Part shown: in pieces, positions 1-7,800 of the stretch
Numbering within the stretch: the first letter of the stretch is position 1
How the letters are laid out: every line of letters starts with the position of its first letter
NCBI GenBank assembly: GCA_944358655.1
Contig: CALVRO010000012.1
Location: 1 to 41,755 of the forward strand
Direction: 5' to 3'
Source of the DNA: an uncultured Clostridia bacterium
GTDB lineage: Bacteria > Bacillota > Clostridia > Christensenellales > Borkfalkiaceae
Length of the DNA: 41,755 nt
Translations under genes and position numbers: made by a program
The notes under the pieces: model-generated
What the model was told of the DNA's origin: nothing
Databases searched by the model: none
Seen by the model: only the letters and a program-made list of their open reading frames with translations

Positions 1-2
1 AC

Positions 3-101
3 AACGCCAACGGTAAAGAAGAAACAATAAGCCTTGCAGAACTTGAAAGTTCAACTTTGTTTTCATGCGGGGCACCACGTCGCCGCAAGGCGAGTATTTA
101 A
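3..101 (+). other. Possible C-terminal end of a gene entering from the left
   Basis: Reading frame 3 is open from the window edge to a TAA at 99-101, giving about 32 residues. No family is recognisable. The last codons lie inside the repeat that starts near 79, and the stop overlaps the first terminator-like hairpin, so a real gene may have been extended by the repeat, or the frame may be open by chance. Third codon positions are more A/T-rich than in nearby genes, which argues against it. Confidence 0.2.
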
Positions 102-137
102 GGAAGGCAAATAAAAATTTGCCTTCCTTTCCTTTTA
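100..137 (+). terminator. Terminator-like hairpin in repeat copy 1
   Basis: A 13-bp perfect stem (100-112 with 117-129) with an AAAA loop is followed by a T-rich run (TTTCCTTTT). It could end transcription of whatever enters from the left. The same hairpin recurs at 352-389. Confidence 0.5.
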
Positions 138-161
138 CGCCTGCGGCTCCTCTTTCGCGCA
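100..161. repeat. 62-base direct repeat, unit 1
   Basis: Identical to 352-413 over 62 bases; weaker similarity extends left to about position 84. The unit holds the 13-bp hairpin and the conserved GCCTGCGGCTCCTCTTTCGC block. Confidence 0.9.
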
Positions 162-180
162 AAAGCCACGGTTTTGCGCG
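156..180. repeat. CGCGCAAAA inverted repeat
   Basis: A 9-bp perfect stem around a 7-base loop. Its exact reverse complement occurs at 23710-23734, and a variant lies at about 23468-23492. Confidence 0.85.
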
Positions 181-351
181 AGGCTGAAGTAAAGATATAT
201 TGCGCACTGCGCGAAACGCAAACTCACCTTTGCAAGCCGCAACTAACGTTGCGGCACGGCTTCAAGTTCGTTTGCTTAGATTTTTCGGAGGGTGCTCGCG
301 AGGCTGCGCACGCTTCGCGGAGCGGTTACATTTTTTGCAAGGCGCGTATTG

Positions 352-413
352 AAGGAAGGCAAATAAAAATTTGCCTTCCTTTCCTTTTACGCCTGCGGCT
401 CCTCTTTCGCGCA
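352..413. repeat. 62-base direct repeat, unit 2
   Basis: Exact second copy of 100-161, including the hairpin (352-381) and T-rich tail. It lies inside the longer repeat, so copy 1 has an internal duplication that copy 2 at 23391 lacks. Confidence 0.9.
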
Positions 414-842
414 CCCCTCTCCCCTTGTCATACCGAGCAGCGCGCCGATATAGTTGGAAGCAAAAAGAGCAAGTGCGCGCGTTGCCGAGGTATCTCTGCC
501 CGAGCACAGACATGAACGGACAATGAGATCCTTCGCTATCGCTCAGGATAACAAAGAGGATTATATTATTAAAATTATCGCCCTCTCCGTCTGCGTGCTC
601 TCGCACGCAGACACCTCCCCATAGCGACGGGGAGGCTATAATGCGGAATAAAGTGTATCTGAAGCGGTACCCGTGGAGATTTCTCCGTGCGCTTCGCTTG
701 GGTTTTCATCTTGTCCGCGTTCAACATAATTGCTCTCGTCCCAATCGAAAGCGGCGCTGCGCTTAATTAAAATAACATATTTTCACAGGCACGGCGCTGC
801 GCTGCCGTAAACCACATACTCCGCGCAGGTGAGAATAATAAT

Positions 843-1307
843 TTATCGACCTAAAAACCTTTTCATAGTTCTGACTTTGACTCCAAAGGCCTCATTCCCG
901 GGCATTTTTCCTTCGACGACTCCCGTGCTTTTAAAACCGAACTTTTCATACAGGCGCCGTGCAGGGTAATTGCCTTCGAGTACCTCGATATTTTCTATTT
1001 GAGGACAGGCTTTAAGGCAATGCAGGACAAGCGCCGAGCCGACCCCGAGCCGACGGAACCTATATGAAACATAGAGCCATGCAAGCTCGTCATCCGAACA
1101 GGCCGCAAACCCCGCCACTTCATCATTTAAAAGAGCGACAAAAATATTTGGATATTCAAAAAAGCCCTCGCTGTCGGCCGTCCTTTCAAACGGCAGAAAC
1201 GCCCCTTCAAGCCCCGCAAAAGCCAGCTCGTCCATTCTCGCTTCGTCGTGGACGGCGGCGACCGACAGCCTGTCGGAAGGTCTATAATTTCTGATTTCTA
1301 TCTTCAT
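843..1307 (-). CDS. GNAT-family N-acetyltransferase
   Basis: This 154-residue protein is a single GNAT domain, expected to move an acetyl group from acetyl-CoA to an amine; the substrate cannot be told. The acetyl-CoA pyrophosphate loop is seen as RRLGVGSA (residues 86-93), and the usual C-terminal motif as [13 protein letters not shown] (113-125). The ATG at 1307 overlaps the end of the upstream Vat-like gene by 26 bases, so the two are probably co-transcribed and translationally coupled; no strong ribosome site of its own is visible. Pairing with a xenobiotic acyltransferase suggests a small accessory detoxification unit, which is inference. Family assignment is firm, function open. Confidence 0.85.
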   Translation of the reverse strand: MKIEIRNYRPSDRLSVAAVHDEARMDELAFAGLEGAFLPFERTADSEGFFEYPNIFVALLNDEVAGFAACSDDELAWLYVSYRFRRLGVGSALVLHCLKACPQIENIEVLEGNYPARRLYEKFGFKSTGVVEGKMPGNEAFGVKVRTMKRFLGR

Positions 1308-1938
1308 TATAAATGCGCTTCAATTTATTCAGATCGCCCGATGCAAGGGCCTCGAGATTGGAAGTTATCTTTTCGGCCGGCCAGTCCCACCACTTCAGTT
1401 CGAGCAGGAAGGCTATCGTTTGATCGTCATAGCGTTTGCGCACGACGCGCGCGGGGTCTCCTGCGGCGACACAGTACGGCGGGATGTCGCGGGTGACGGT
1501 GGAATTGGCGCCTATAATGGCGCCGTCCCCGACGTGAACGCCCGGCAGAAAGGTGACATTCTGCCCTATCCACACATCATTGCCTATGACGGTGTCGCCC
1601 TTGAAGGGCAGATCTTTTAAAGAGGGCGTCACCTTCTCCCACCCGCAGTCGAACAGGTTGAAAGGATAGGTTGTAACACCTCCCATGCGATGGTTGGCTC
1701 CGTTCATTATGAACTCCACTCCCTTTGCTATCGCGCAGAATTTGCCTATTATGAGTTTATCTCCCAAAAACTCATAGTGGTGCGTGACGTGACTTTCGAA
1801 ATCTTCGGCACCCTCGGGATCGTCGTAGTATGTGTAGTCGCCGACAATTATATTGGGTCTCTTTATTACGTTTTTAATAAAACAAAGACTCGGGATATTG
1901 CCGTTAGGGATGATTTTTTTTGGATCGGGCCCCATCAT
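1282..1938 (-). CDS. Vat/CatB-type xenobiotic O-acetyltransferase
   Basis: A 218-residue left-handed beta-helix (hexapeptide-repeat) acyltransferase. It closely resembles the Vat family, which acetylates streptogramin A antibiotics using acetyl-CoA as a cytoplasmic trimer. The family signature NGANHRMGG is present with the expected catalytic histidine at residue 83, followed by YPFNLF and the hexapeptide stretch [10 protein letters not shown]...[10 protein letters not shown]. Length is typical. An AGGAGG site at 1947-1952 with 8-base spacing supports the first of two adjacent ATG codons. Many chromosomal members have no proven antibiotic substrate, so resistance cannot be claimed. The upstream region carries three copies of an 18-base repeat containing -10-like boxes. 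Confidence 0.88.
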   Translation of the reverse strand: MMGPDPKKIIPNGNIPSLCFIKNVIKRPNIIVGDYTYYDDPEGAEDFESHVTHHYEFLGDKLIIGKFCAIAKGVEFIMNGANHRMGGVTTYPFNLFDCGWEKVTPSLKDLPFKGDTVIGNDVWIGQNVTFLPGVHVGDGAIIGANSTVTRDIPPYCVAAGDPARVVRKRYDDQTIAFLLELKWWDWPAEKITSNLEALASGDLNKLKRIYNEDRNQKL

Positions 1939-1954
1939 TGCGCTGTCCTCCTGA

Positions 1955-2008
1955 CTGTTACTATATTATATTCTGTTACTATATTATATTCTGTTACTAT
2001 ATTATATT
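1955..2008. repeat. Three 18-base tandem repeats in the vat-like promoter region
   Basis: Three perfect head-to-tail copies of CTGTTACTATATTATATT lie immediately upstream of the ribosome site. On the minus strand every unit carries TATAAT, giving three -10-like boxes 18 bases apart. The sequence is strongly AT-rich compared with its surroundings. Confidence 0.92.
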
Positions 2009-2080
2009 ATAGAGTACGCGCGACAAAAAGTCAAACTGCGATAGGACAGCACAATGCCCATAGAACTGCCCAAACTGTAC

Positions 2081-2114
2081 GCGCGGCGGCCGCCTTTTAA
2101 GGCGGCCGCCGCGC
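2081..2114 (-). terminator. GC-rich palindrome after hisIE
   Basis: A 16-bp inverted repeat with a TT centre, almost wholly G+C in the stem, begins three bases after the hisIE stop. No T-run follows on either strand, so it is not a canonical Rho-independent terminator; it may shield the 3' end or stop transcription bidirectionally. Confidence 0.45.
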
Positions 2115-2116
2115 AC

Positions 2117-2764
2117 TCATTGCATCTTCTGCTGTTTTACTTTATGATCTATTATATGACGCTTGGCGAGCTCGTCGAAGATATCCTTCGGCTCAATGCC
2201 CATATGCACCATGAGCACCATTACATGATAGGCAAGGTCGGCGATCTCGAAGACCGTCTCGGCCCTGTCGCCACCCTTTCCCGCCACGATGACTTCGGTG
2301 CACTCCTCGCCCACCTTCTTGAGTATTTTGTCGAGGCCCTGCTCGAAAAGGTAAGTTGTATATGAGCCCTGCGGCCTTTCTTCATTACGACCTTTTAAAA
2401 GCTCGTAGAGCCCGTCAAGGGAGAACTCGCCCAAAGTTTCGCTCCTGTAAACATAGTTATTGAAGCAGCTGTCGGTGCCCAGATGACAGGCGGGGCCGTC
2501 CTTGACGACCTCGACGGTGAGCGCGTCCATATCGCAGTCTGCGACAATGCTGACGATATGCTGAACGTTGCCGCTCGTTTCGCCCTTGCGCCACAACTTT
2601 TTTCTGCTGCGCGACCAGAAGCAGGTAGCGCCCTCCTTAATGCTTATTTCAAGGCTTTCGCGGTTCATATAGGCAAGAGTGAGCACTTTTTTGGTGTAGT
2701 GGTCGACGACAACGGCGGGGATGAGGCCGTTTTCATCAAATTTAAGAAGTTGTACGTCTAACAT
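2117..2764 (-). CDS. hisIE: Bifunctional phosphoribosyl-AMP cyclohydrolase / phosphoribosyl-ATP pyrophosphatase
   Basis: Catalyses histidine steps 2 and 3: hydrolysis of phosphoribosyl-ATP to phosphoribosyl-AMP, then opening of the adenine ring. The 215 residues split into a HisI domain (about 1-108; metal-site region CDMD at 77-80, CFWSRSRKKLWRKGETSGN at 48-66) and a HisE domain (about 112-215; VGEECTEVIVAGK from 151). Fusion of the two is the common arrangement. It is the last gene of the his operon; its ATG overlaps the hisF stop by 7 bases, and the palindrome at 2081-2114 follows. Confidence 0.96.
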   Translation of the reverse strand: MLDVQLLKFDENGLIPAVVVDHYTKKVLTLAYMNRESLEISIKEGATCFWSRSRKKLWRKGETSGNVQHIVSIVADCDMDALTVEVVKDGPACHLGTDSCFNNYVYRSETLGEFSLDGLYELLKGRNEERPQGSYTTYLFEQGLDKILKKVGEECTEVIVAGKGGDRAETVFEIADLAYHVMVLMVHMGIEPKDIFDELAKRHIIDHKVKQQKMQ

Positions 2765-3516
2765 ATTCTGATATTGACTCCCGCATTATTTAAACATTTT
2801 TTAAGTTCTTTTATATCCGTCTGCCCGTAGTGGAAGATGGACGCGCCGAGGCCCGCGTCGACGTTGACGCTCTTAAAGAGGGTGATAAAATCCTCTATCC
2901 CTCCCGCGCCGCCGCTGGCTACGACGGGAATGGTGACGGCGTCGCACACGGCCGCGAGCATGGGGAGGTCGAACCCTCCCTTCATCCCGTCGGTGTCGAT
3001 GCTGTTGACAACTATCTCTCCCGCTCCGTTTGCCTGCCCGAATTTCGCCCACTCTACGGCGTCGAGGTCGGTTTTATCCCTGCCGCCCCGAGAATAGACA
3101 ACATATCGGCCGTCGACGAGCTTTACGTCCATGGAGAGCACAACGCATTGGTCGCCGTATTTTTTGGCGGCGCGCGAAATGAGCGAGGGATCGCTTATGG
3201 CGCCGCTGTTGACGCTGACCTTGTCGGCACCGCACTTGAGCACCCTGTCGAAATCTTCGAGCGAAGAAATTCCTCCGCCGACGGTCAACGGGATAAATAC
3301 GTTGGCAGCGACCCGCCTCAGAACGTCGGAAAAAAGCTTCCTGCCCTCGGCGCTCGCCGTGATATCGTAGAATACAAGTTCGTCGGCGCCGCACTCCGAA
3401 TAAAAGGAGGCGAGCTTTACGGGATCGTCAACATCCTTTAGCGAAGTGAAATTTTTGCCCTTTACCACCCTGCCGTCCCTGACATCGAGGCAGGGGATTA
3501 TTCTTTTAGCCAGCAT
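2758..3516 (-). CDS. hisF: Imidazole glycerol phosphate synthase, cyclase subunit
   Basis: HisF forms imidazole glycerol phosphate and AICAR from PRFAR, using ammonia passed from HisH through its (beta/alpha)8 barrel. At 252 residues it has the family's usual length. The two catalytic aspartates are visible at D11 (IIPCLDVRDGRVVKG) and D130 (VLSMDVK), with phosphate-binding glycine loops at TVGGGI (78-83) and ASGGAGG. The ATG at 3516 overlaps the hisA stop by 11 bases. HisF and HisH are separate polypeptides here, as in most bacteria. Confidence 0.97.
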   Translation of the reverse strand: MLAKRIIPCLDVRDGRVVKGKNFTSLKDVDDPVKLASFYSECGADELVFYDITASAEGRKLFSDVLRRVAANVFIPLTVGGGISSLEDFDRVLKCGADKVSVNSGAISDPSLISRAAKKYGDQCVVLSMDVKLVDGRYVVYSRGGRDKTDLDAVEWAKFGQANGAGEIVVNSIDTDGMKGGFDLPMLAAVCDAVTIPVVASGGAGGIEDFITLFKSVNVDAGLGASIFHYGQTDIKELKKCLNNAGVNIRIC

Positions 3517-4234
3517 TGCTGTCCTCCGCTGCGGCCAAGGCCTCCTTCAAAGAGAGCTTGCCCTCGTACACGGCCTTGCCCAAAACGGCGGCGTAGAGGC
3601 CCATTTCCTTAAGTTTTTTTATTTCATCTATATAGGTTATCCCGCCGGAAGCGGTGATATTTAACGATAATGTCTGACATAGTACATTGTAAATATCTAA
3701 ATTTGTACCGTTCAAACAGCCGTCTTTGGAGATATCGGTGTAAATTATATTTTTTACGCCCATAGATTGAAGCCTTTTGCAAAATTCCACCGAATCGTAC
3801 GAGGTCAACTCCTCCCATCCGGACACGGCCACCTTCCCCTGCTTTGCGTCGACGCCGACGGCTATTTTGTCGCCGTATTCTGTCGCGGCGCGCACTGTGA
3901 ACGCCTCGTCCTTTACGGCGGCCGTACCTATTATGACGCGGCCGACGCCCGAGGAGAGATAGCGCTCTATCTGTCCGCGCGAGCGTATGCCTCCGCCCAC
4001 CTCTACAAACATGGAGTAGCGCTTTACTATCTCCTCAATTACCTGCGCATTGTCGGCGCGCCCGCTCCTAGCGCCGTCGAGGTCGACGACATGCAGATAC
4101 CTTGCGCCCGCCCTGTAAAATTCTTCGGCGGCCTCAAGGGGGCTTGCGGCATATTTTTTTACAACGCCGTAGTCGCCGCGCGTCAGTCGGACGACCCTGC
4201 CTTCTATTATGTCTATCGCGGGAAAAATTTTCAT
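3506..4234 (-). CDS. hisA: ProFAR isomerase (1-(5-phosphoribosyl)-5-[(5-phosphoribosylamino)methylideneamino]imidazole-4-carboxamide isomerase)
   Basis: Isomerises ProFAR to PRFAR in histidine synthesis. The start chosen is the ATG at 4234, giving 242 residues beginning MKIFPAID. It shares ATGA with the hisH stop and places D8 at the barrel mouth; an in-frame codon 18 bases earlier is less likely. The second catalytic aspartate is D129 (AVGVDA), and TDISKDG (166-172) is the late barrel motif. The sequence is a homologous half-barrel relative of HisF, with phosphate-loop glycines at EVGGGI. Confidence 0.96.
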   Translation of the reverse strand: MKIFPAIDIIEGRVVRLTRGDYGVVKKYAASPLEAAEEFYRAGARYLHVVDLDGARSGRADNAQVIEEIVKRYSMFVEVGGGIRSRGQIERYLSSGVGRVIIGTAAVKDEAFTVRAATEYGDKIAVGVDAKQGKVAVSGWEELTSYDSVEFCKRLQSMGVKNIIYTDISKDGCLNGTNLDIYNVLCQTLSLNITASGGITYIDEIKKLKEMGLYAAVLGKAVYEGKLSLKEALAAAEDSNAG

Positions 4235-4863
4235 GCCTGCACCCCTTCGCACATTTCGCAGAAAGCTTTTAGCATCTTAAGCCCGACCTCCCCGCTCTTT
4301 TCGGGGTGGAACTGCGTGCCCATAACGTTGCCCCTCCGCACCGCCGCCGTAATATCGTAACCGCCGTAATCGCTGACTGCGGCAAGGTCGGATTTTTCCG
4401 CACACACGCCGCAGAAGGAGTGGACAAAGTAAACGTACTCACCCTCGGCGGTATATTTAAAGAGAGGACATGCGGCCGAGGACAATTTCAGGGCGTTCCA
4501 GCCCATGTGGGGGATCTTTTGGCCTTTTACGAATTGCTCGAGCGGCCTCACCTCGCCAGCTATCAGGCCCAGCCCCCTATGTTCGCCGTATTCGAACGAC
4601 CTGTCGAAGAGCAGCTGCATGCCGAGACATATGCCGAGTAGCGGCCTGCCGCCTCGGGCGTAGTCGAGCACGACGTCCTTCAGACGGCTGTCCTCAAGCT
4701 TTTTTGCCGCGTCGCCGAAGGCTCCCACGCCCGGGAGAATGACGCCGTCGGCGCTCTCTATTATTTTTTTTTCGTCGGTGACGACGCAGTCGGCGCCTAT
4801 CCTGGCGAGCGAACTTCTGAGCGAAAACAGGTTGCCCACGCCGTAATCTATCAAAGCTATCAT
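4231..4863 (-). CDS. hisH: Imidazole glycerol phosphate synthase, glutaminase subunit
   Basis: A class I glutamine amidotransferase (210 residues) that hydrolyses glutamine and passes ammonia to HisF. The catalytic triad is intact: C79 in LLGICLGMQLL, and H186 and E188 in QFHPEKSG. The N-terminal YGVGNL and the PGVGAFGD oxyanion-strand region are also typical. Its start overlaps the hisB stop as ATGA, and its own stop overlaps hisA, so translation is probably coupled across the three genes. Confidence 0.97.
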   Translation of the reverse strand: MIALIDYGVGNLFSLRSSLARIGADCVVTDEKKIIESADGVILPGVGAFGDAAKKLEDSRLKDVVLDYARGGRPLLGICLGMQLLFDRSFEYGEHRGLGLIAGEVRPLEQFVKGQKIPHMGWNALKLSSAACPLFKYTAEGEYVYFVHSFCGVCAEKSDLAAVSDYGGYDITAAVRRGNVMGTQFHPEKSGEVGLKMLKAFCEMCEGVQA

Positions 4864-5471
4864 AGCGTTCCCTTGCTCGAGGGCACTCCCCCGCCCACTA
4901 TCCTGCTCGCCGCAGAGAGGGTGCGGGCAAAGGCCTTGAACACGCCCTCGATTATGTGGTGTGTGTTTTTGCCGTAGAGTTTTGCAATGTGCAGCGTTAT
5001 GCGCGCTTCGCGCACGAATGCCGTGAAAAACTCCTCAACAAGTTCGGTGTCGAACAGTCCCACCGAGCGCGGCGCCGCCTGCTCGTCGCCGTCGTACACT
5101 TTGGCCGACGGGATGTCAACGTCGTAATTGAGCGTCGCCCTGCCGCTTATGTCTATGGCGCACATTATCAGCGCCTCGTCCATGGGCAGGATGATATGTC
5201 CGTAGCGCGCAATGCCGCGCTTGTCACCTATTGCCTCGTTGAAGGCCTGCCCGAGAACTATGCCGATATCCTCCACCGTGTGGTGATAATCGACCTGCGT
5301 ATCGCCCCTGCAAATCACATTGAGGCCGAACGAGCCGTGACAGGCGAAGAGTTCGAGCATATGGTCGAAAAATCCGCACCCCGTGTCGACCGAGCTGTCG
5401 CCGCCGTCGAGGCAAAATGCAAGTTTTATGTCCGTTTCGCGAGTCTTGCGCTCTATTGCGCACTTTCTCAT
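4860..5471 (-). CDS. hisB: Imidazoleglycerol-phosphate dehydratase
   Basis: Dehydrates imidazole glycerol phosphate to imidazole acetol phosphate using a di-manganese centre. At 203 residues it is the monofunctional form, without the N-terminal histidinol-phosphatase domain of enterobacterial HisB. The metal-binding histidine clusters are visible (GFFDHMLELFACHG, DYHHTVEDIG and KNTHHIIEGVFKAFA). ATGA overlaps join it to hisC upstream and hisH downstream. Since no phosphatase domain is attached and no hisN is in the operon, that activity must be supplied elsewhere. Confidence 0.97.
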   Translation of the reverse strand: MRKCAIERKTRETDIKLAFCLDGGDSSVDTGCGFFDHMLELFACHGSFGLNVICRGDTQVDYHHTVEDIGIVLGQAFNEAIGDKRGIARYGHIILPMDEALIMCAIDISGRATLNYDVDIPSAKVYDGDEQAAPRSVGLFDTELVEEFFTAFVREARITLHIAKLYGKNTHHIIEGVFKAFARTLSAASRIVGGGVPSSKGTL

Positions 5472-6529
5472 ATATTCTCCTCCGTCATTTTTGCAAGAGT
5501 TTTCAATAGGACGTGCACTTCCTCGTCCGTTCCCACAGTTATACGGATAAAATCGTCTATCCGCTCGTCGTCGAAGTGCCTTACGAGTATGCCGTTTGAC
5601 CGCAGGTAATTGTAGAGCTCCCAGCCGCTCACGCCCATCCGGCGGGCGAGCACGAAATTTGCCGAGGAGGGCAGCACCTGAAAGCCCAACTTTTTAAGCC
5701 CTTCCGAAAGCCTTGCGCGCGTGGCGCATATCTTAGCGACGGTCTCATGAAAGTATTCGTCGTCCTCCATCGTCCCCGCGGCAAGCGCCGCAGAAAGGGT
5801 GTTTACGTTGTAGGGATGAAAGCTGTACTTTATCTTTTTGAGGTCGGCTATGAGCTCGGGCGCGGCTATGACATACCCAACGCGCGCACCCGCAAGCGAG
5901 CGCGACTTGGAGAAGGTGTTGACGGTTACGAGGTTGCCGTATTTTTTTGTGAGCGGAATGGCGTTGAAGTCCGAAAAGTCGGCGTAGGCCTGATCGACTA
6001 TTACTATGTTGCGGCTGTTAGAGGAGATGATGCTCTCCAGCCGCTCCCCGCCGAGGGCAATGCCCGTCTGGGCGTTGGGATTGGCAATGACTACCGTGCG
6101 GCCGCAGCAAAAGTACTTTTGGGGATCTATGGTAAAATCATCCTCGAGGGCGATATGCTCCGCGGGGCAATCGTACATATCGGCAAATACATTGTAAAAG
6201 CCGTAAGTTACGTCGGCAAAGCACACTCCCCCCCTGCAGTAGGCCTGAAAACAGAAGGCCAGAGCCTCGTCCGAGCCGTTGGTGACGAGCACGCACTCCT
6301 CGTCCACCCCATAGTAGCGAGCAATGGCCCTTACAAGGCGGGTGCACTCGGGGTCGGAATACAGCTTTAAATTATCGAGCATGTCCCTTGTCACCTGAGC
6401 GATCGCCCTCTCCGAGGTAAAGTAGGGGTTTTCGTTGGTGTTGAGTTTTATATACTTTCTGTCCCTCGGCTGTTCGCCCGGCACATAGGGCGACAGGCCG
6501 TTGAGTTTATCCCATGCATACCTGCTCAT
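5468..6529 (-). CDS. hisC: Histidinol-phosphate aminotransferase
   Basis: A fold-type I PLP enzyme (353 residues) that transaminates imidazole acetol phosphate with glutamate. The PLP lysine is K208 in NTFSKSRSLAG; the NPNAQTG loop (150-156) and the substrate-binding KLNTNENPY (28-36) are present. It is fully embedded in the his operon with ATGA overlaps on both sides, so histidine synthesis rather than aromatic aminotransfer is the main role. Related aromatic aminotransferases share the fold, but context settles it. Confidence 0.95.
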   Translation of the reverse strand: MSRYAWDKLNGLSPYVPGEQPRDRKYIKLNTNENPYFTSERAIAQVTRDMLDNLKLYSDPECTRLVRAIARYYGVDEECVLVTNGSDEALAFCFQAYCRGGVCFADVTYGFYNVFADMYDCPAEHIALEDDFTIDPQKYFCCGRTVVIANPNAQTGIALGGERLESIISSNSRNIVIVDQAYADFSDFNAIPLTKKYGNLVTVNTFSKSRSLAGARVGYVIAAPELIADLKKIKYSFHPYNVNTLSAALAAGTMEDDEYFHETVAKICATRARLSEGLKKLGFQVLPSSANFVLARRMGVSGWELYNYLRSNGILVRHFDDERIDDFIRITVGTDEEVHVLLKTLAKMTEENI

Positions 6530-7800
6530 TTCTTTATCCTGACCTCTACGCTCTGCGCGTGAGCGGTAAGACCCTCCGACTCGGCAAAGGCAATGATGTC
6601 GGCGGCGCTCTCTTTAAGTTTTTGATCGGTATAATAAATGTATTGGGTGGTCTTGATGAAGTCCTCTACGCCGAGGGGCGAGGAAAATCTTGCCGTGCCG
6701 CTCGTGGGCAGAGTGTGATTGGGGCCCGCGTAGTAGTCGCCCACGGGTTCGGGCGTGTTGTAGCCTAAGAATACCGAGCCCGCGTTGCGGATGCTTTTGA
6801 GCAGTTCGAAGGGCTCCTTTACGGCCAGTTCGAGGTGCTCGGGAGCGAGCTCGTCGGAGAGTTCGGCCGCCTCGTAAAGATCGTCAGTAACTATAAGTTT
6901 GCAGTTGCGCTCTATCGAGGCGCCGGCAATTTCCCTGCGCGACAGCCCATTGAGGCGCTCTTCGAGGGCTGCGCTCACCCTTTCGGCCAGTTCGGCGCTG
7001 TCGGTTATGAGCACGGCCGTTGCCAGCTCGTCGTGTTCGGCCTGCGAAAGCAGATCGGCCGCCACGCAGTTTGCGTCAGCTCCGCCGTCGGCTATGATGA
7101 GTATTTCGGAGGGCCCGGCTATCATATCGATGCCGCATACGCCGTAGACAAGCTTTTTTGCCGTGGCCACATAAATGTTGCCGGGGCCTGTTATGGTGTC
7201 CACCCTCGCTATGCTTTGAGTGCCGTAGGCGAGCGCGGCCACCGCCTGCGCCCCGCCGACCTTGTAAACTTCGGTTATGCCGGCTATCCTTGCAGCGACG
7301 AGCACTTCGGGCTTGACGGAGCCGTCCTTCAAAGGCGGCGTGACCATTACTATCCTCTCCACTCCCGCTATCTTGGCGGGAACAGCGTTCATCAGCACGG
7401 TGGACGGATAGGCCGCCTTCCCGCCGGGAACGTACAGGCCCGCGCTCTTCAGAGGCGTGACCTTCTGGCCGAGCACGCAGCCGTCCTGCACTATTTCAAA
7501 TCCCTTTCTGAGCTGCGCCCTGTGGAAGGCGGCGATGTTTTCGGCCGAGCGGGCGAGCACATCTTTGTATTGCGCGCTTACCTTGCGCTCGGCGGCCTCG
7601 AACTCCTCCTCGGTGACTGCAAGCGAGCAAATATCGGCGCCGTCGAATTTTTTGGTGTATTCCCTGAGCGCCTCGTCGCCGCGCTCACGCACGTCGGCGA
7701 TTATCTTTGAAACGCTCTGCTCTACAGCAGACGTATCAAGTATGTCGCGGGCGAGAATGGCCGCCCTGCTGGCTTTATCGTATTTTACGGGTACTATCAT
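6526..7800 (-). CDS. hisD: Histidinol dehydrogenase
   Basis: Performs the last two oxidations of the pathway, histidinol to histidine, with NAD+ and zinc. The length of 424 residues is normal. Recognisable signatures are YVPGGKAAYPSTVLMNA, the family stretch GPGNIYVATAKK, IAGPSEI, QAEHDE (zinc/catalytic region) and APEHLEL. ATGA overlaps link it to hisG upstream and hisC downstream. Confidence 0.97.
   Translation of the reverse strand: MIVPVKYDKASRAAILARDILDTSAVEQSVSKIIADVRERGDEALREYTKKFDGADICSLAVTEEEFEAAERKVSAQYKDVLARSAENIAAFHRAQLRKGFEIVQDGCVLGQKVTPLKSAGLYVPGGKAAYPSTVLMNAVPAKIAGVERIVMVTPPLKDGSVKPEVLVAARIAGITEVYKVGGAQAVAALAYGTQSIARVDTITGPGNIYVATAKKLVYGVCGIDMIAGPSEILIIADGGADANCVAADLLSQAEHDELATAVLITDSAELAERVSAALEERLNGLSRREIAGASIERNCKLIVTDDLYEAAELSDELAPEHLELAVKEPFELLKSIRNAGSVFLGYNTPEPVGDYYAGPNHTLPTSGTARFSSPLGVEDFIKTTQYIYYTDQKLKESAADIIAFAESEGLTAHAQSVEVRIKK

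Larger units (their letters stand above)
79..705. repeat. Long mosaic hairpin-rich repeat, copy 1
   Basis: This non-coding stretch shares, in the same order, many blocks with 23391-24035. The blocks are a GCCGCAAGGC / GCCTGCGGC pair enclosing a hairpin (82-147), a CGCGCAAAA hairpin (156-180), 29 identical bases (281-309), 30 identical bases (422-451), a GAGATCCTTCGCT block (525-554), a hairpin at 589-612, an identical CCTCCCC/GGGGAGG hairpin (614-635) and a GGAGATTTCTCC block near 675. Short open frames here do not resemble proteins. I see no gene between 102 and 842. Confidence 0.75.

Noticed and set aside
3-78. 3' end of a tRNA just before repeat copy 1, because CCAC precedes the repeat as it does after tRNA-Thr
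   Set aside because: No T-arm of correct spacing precedes the presumed acceptor strand and no complementary 5' strand exists.
174-606. Two overlapping open frames of about 113 codons inside the first repeat
   Set aside because: They run through hairpins and repeated blocks on opposite strands and have no family likeness or ribosome site.
79-705. Insertion sequence or integron remnant
   Set aside because: No transposase or integrase frame, no terminal inverted repeats at the edges and no target duplication could be seen.
1955-2008. CRISPR-like array
   Set aside because: The 18-base units are contiguous, with no spacers and no cas genes nearby.
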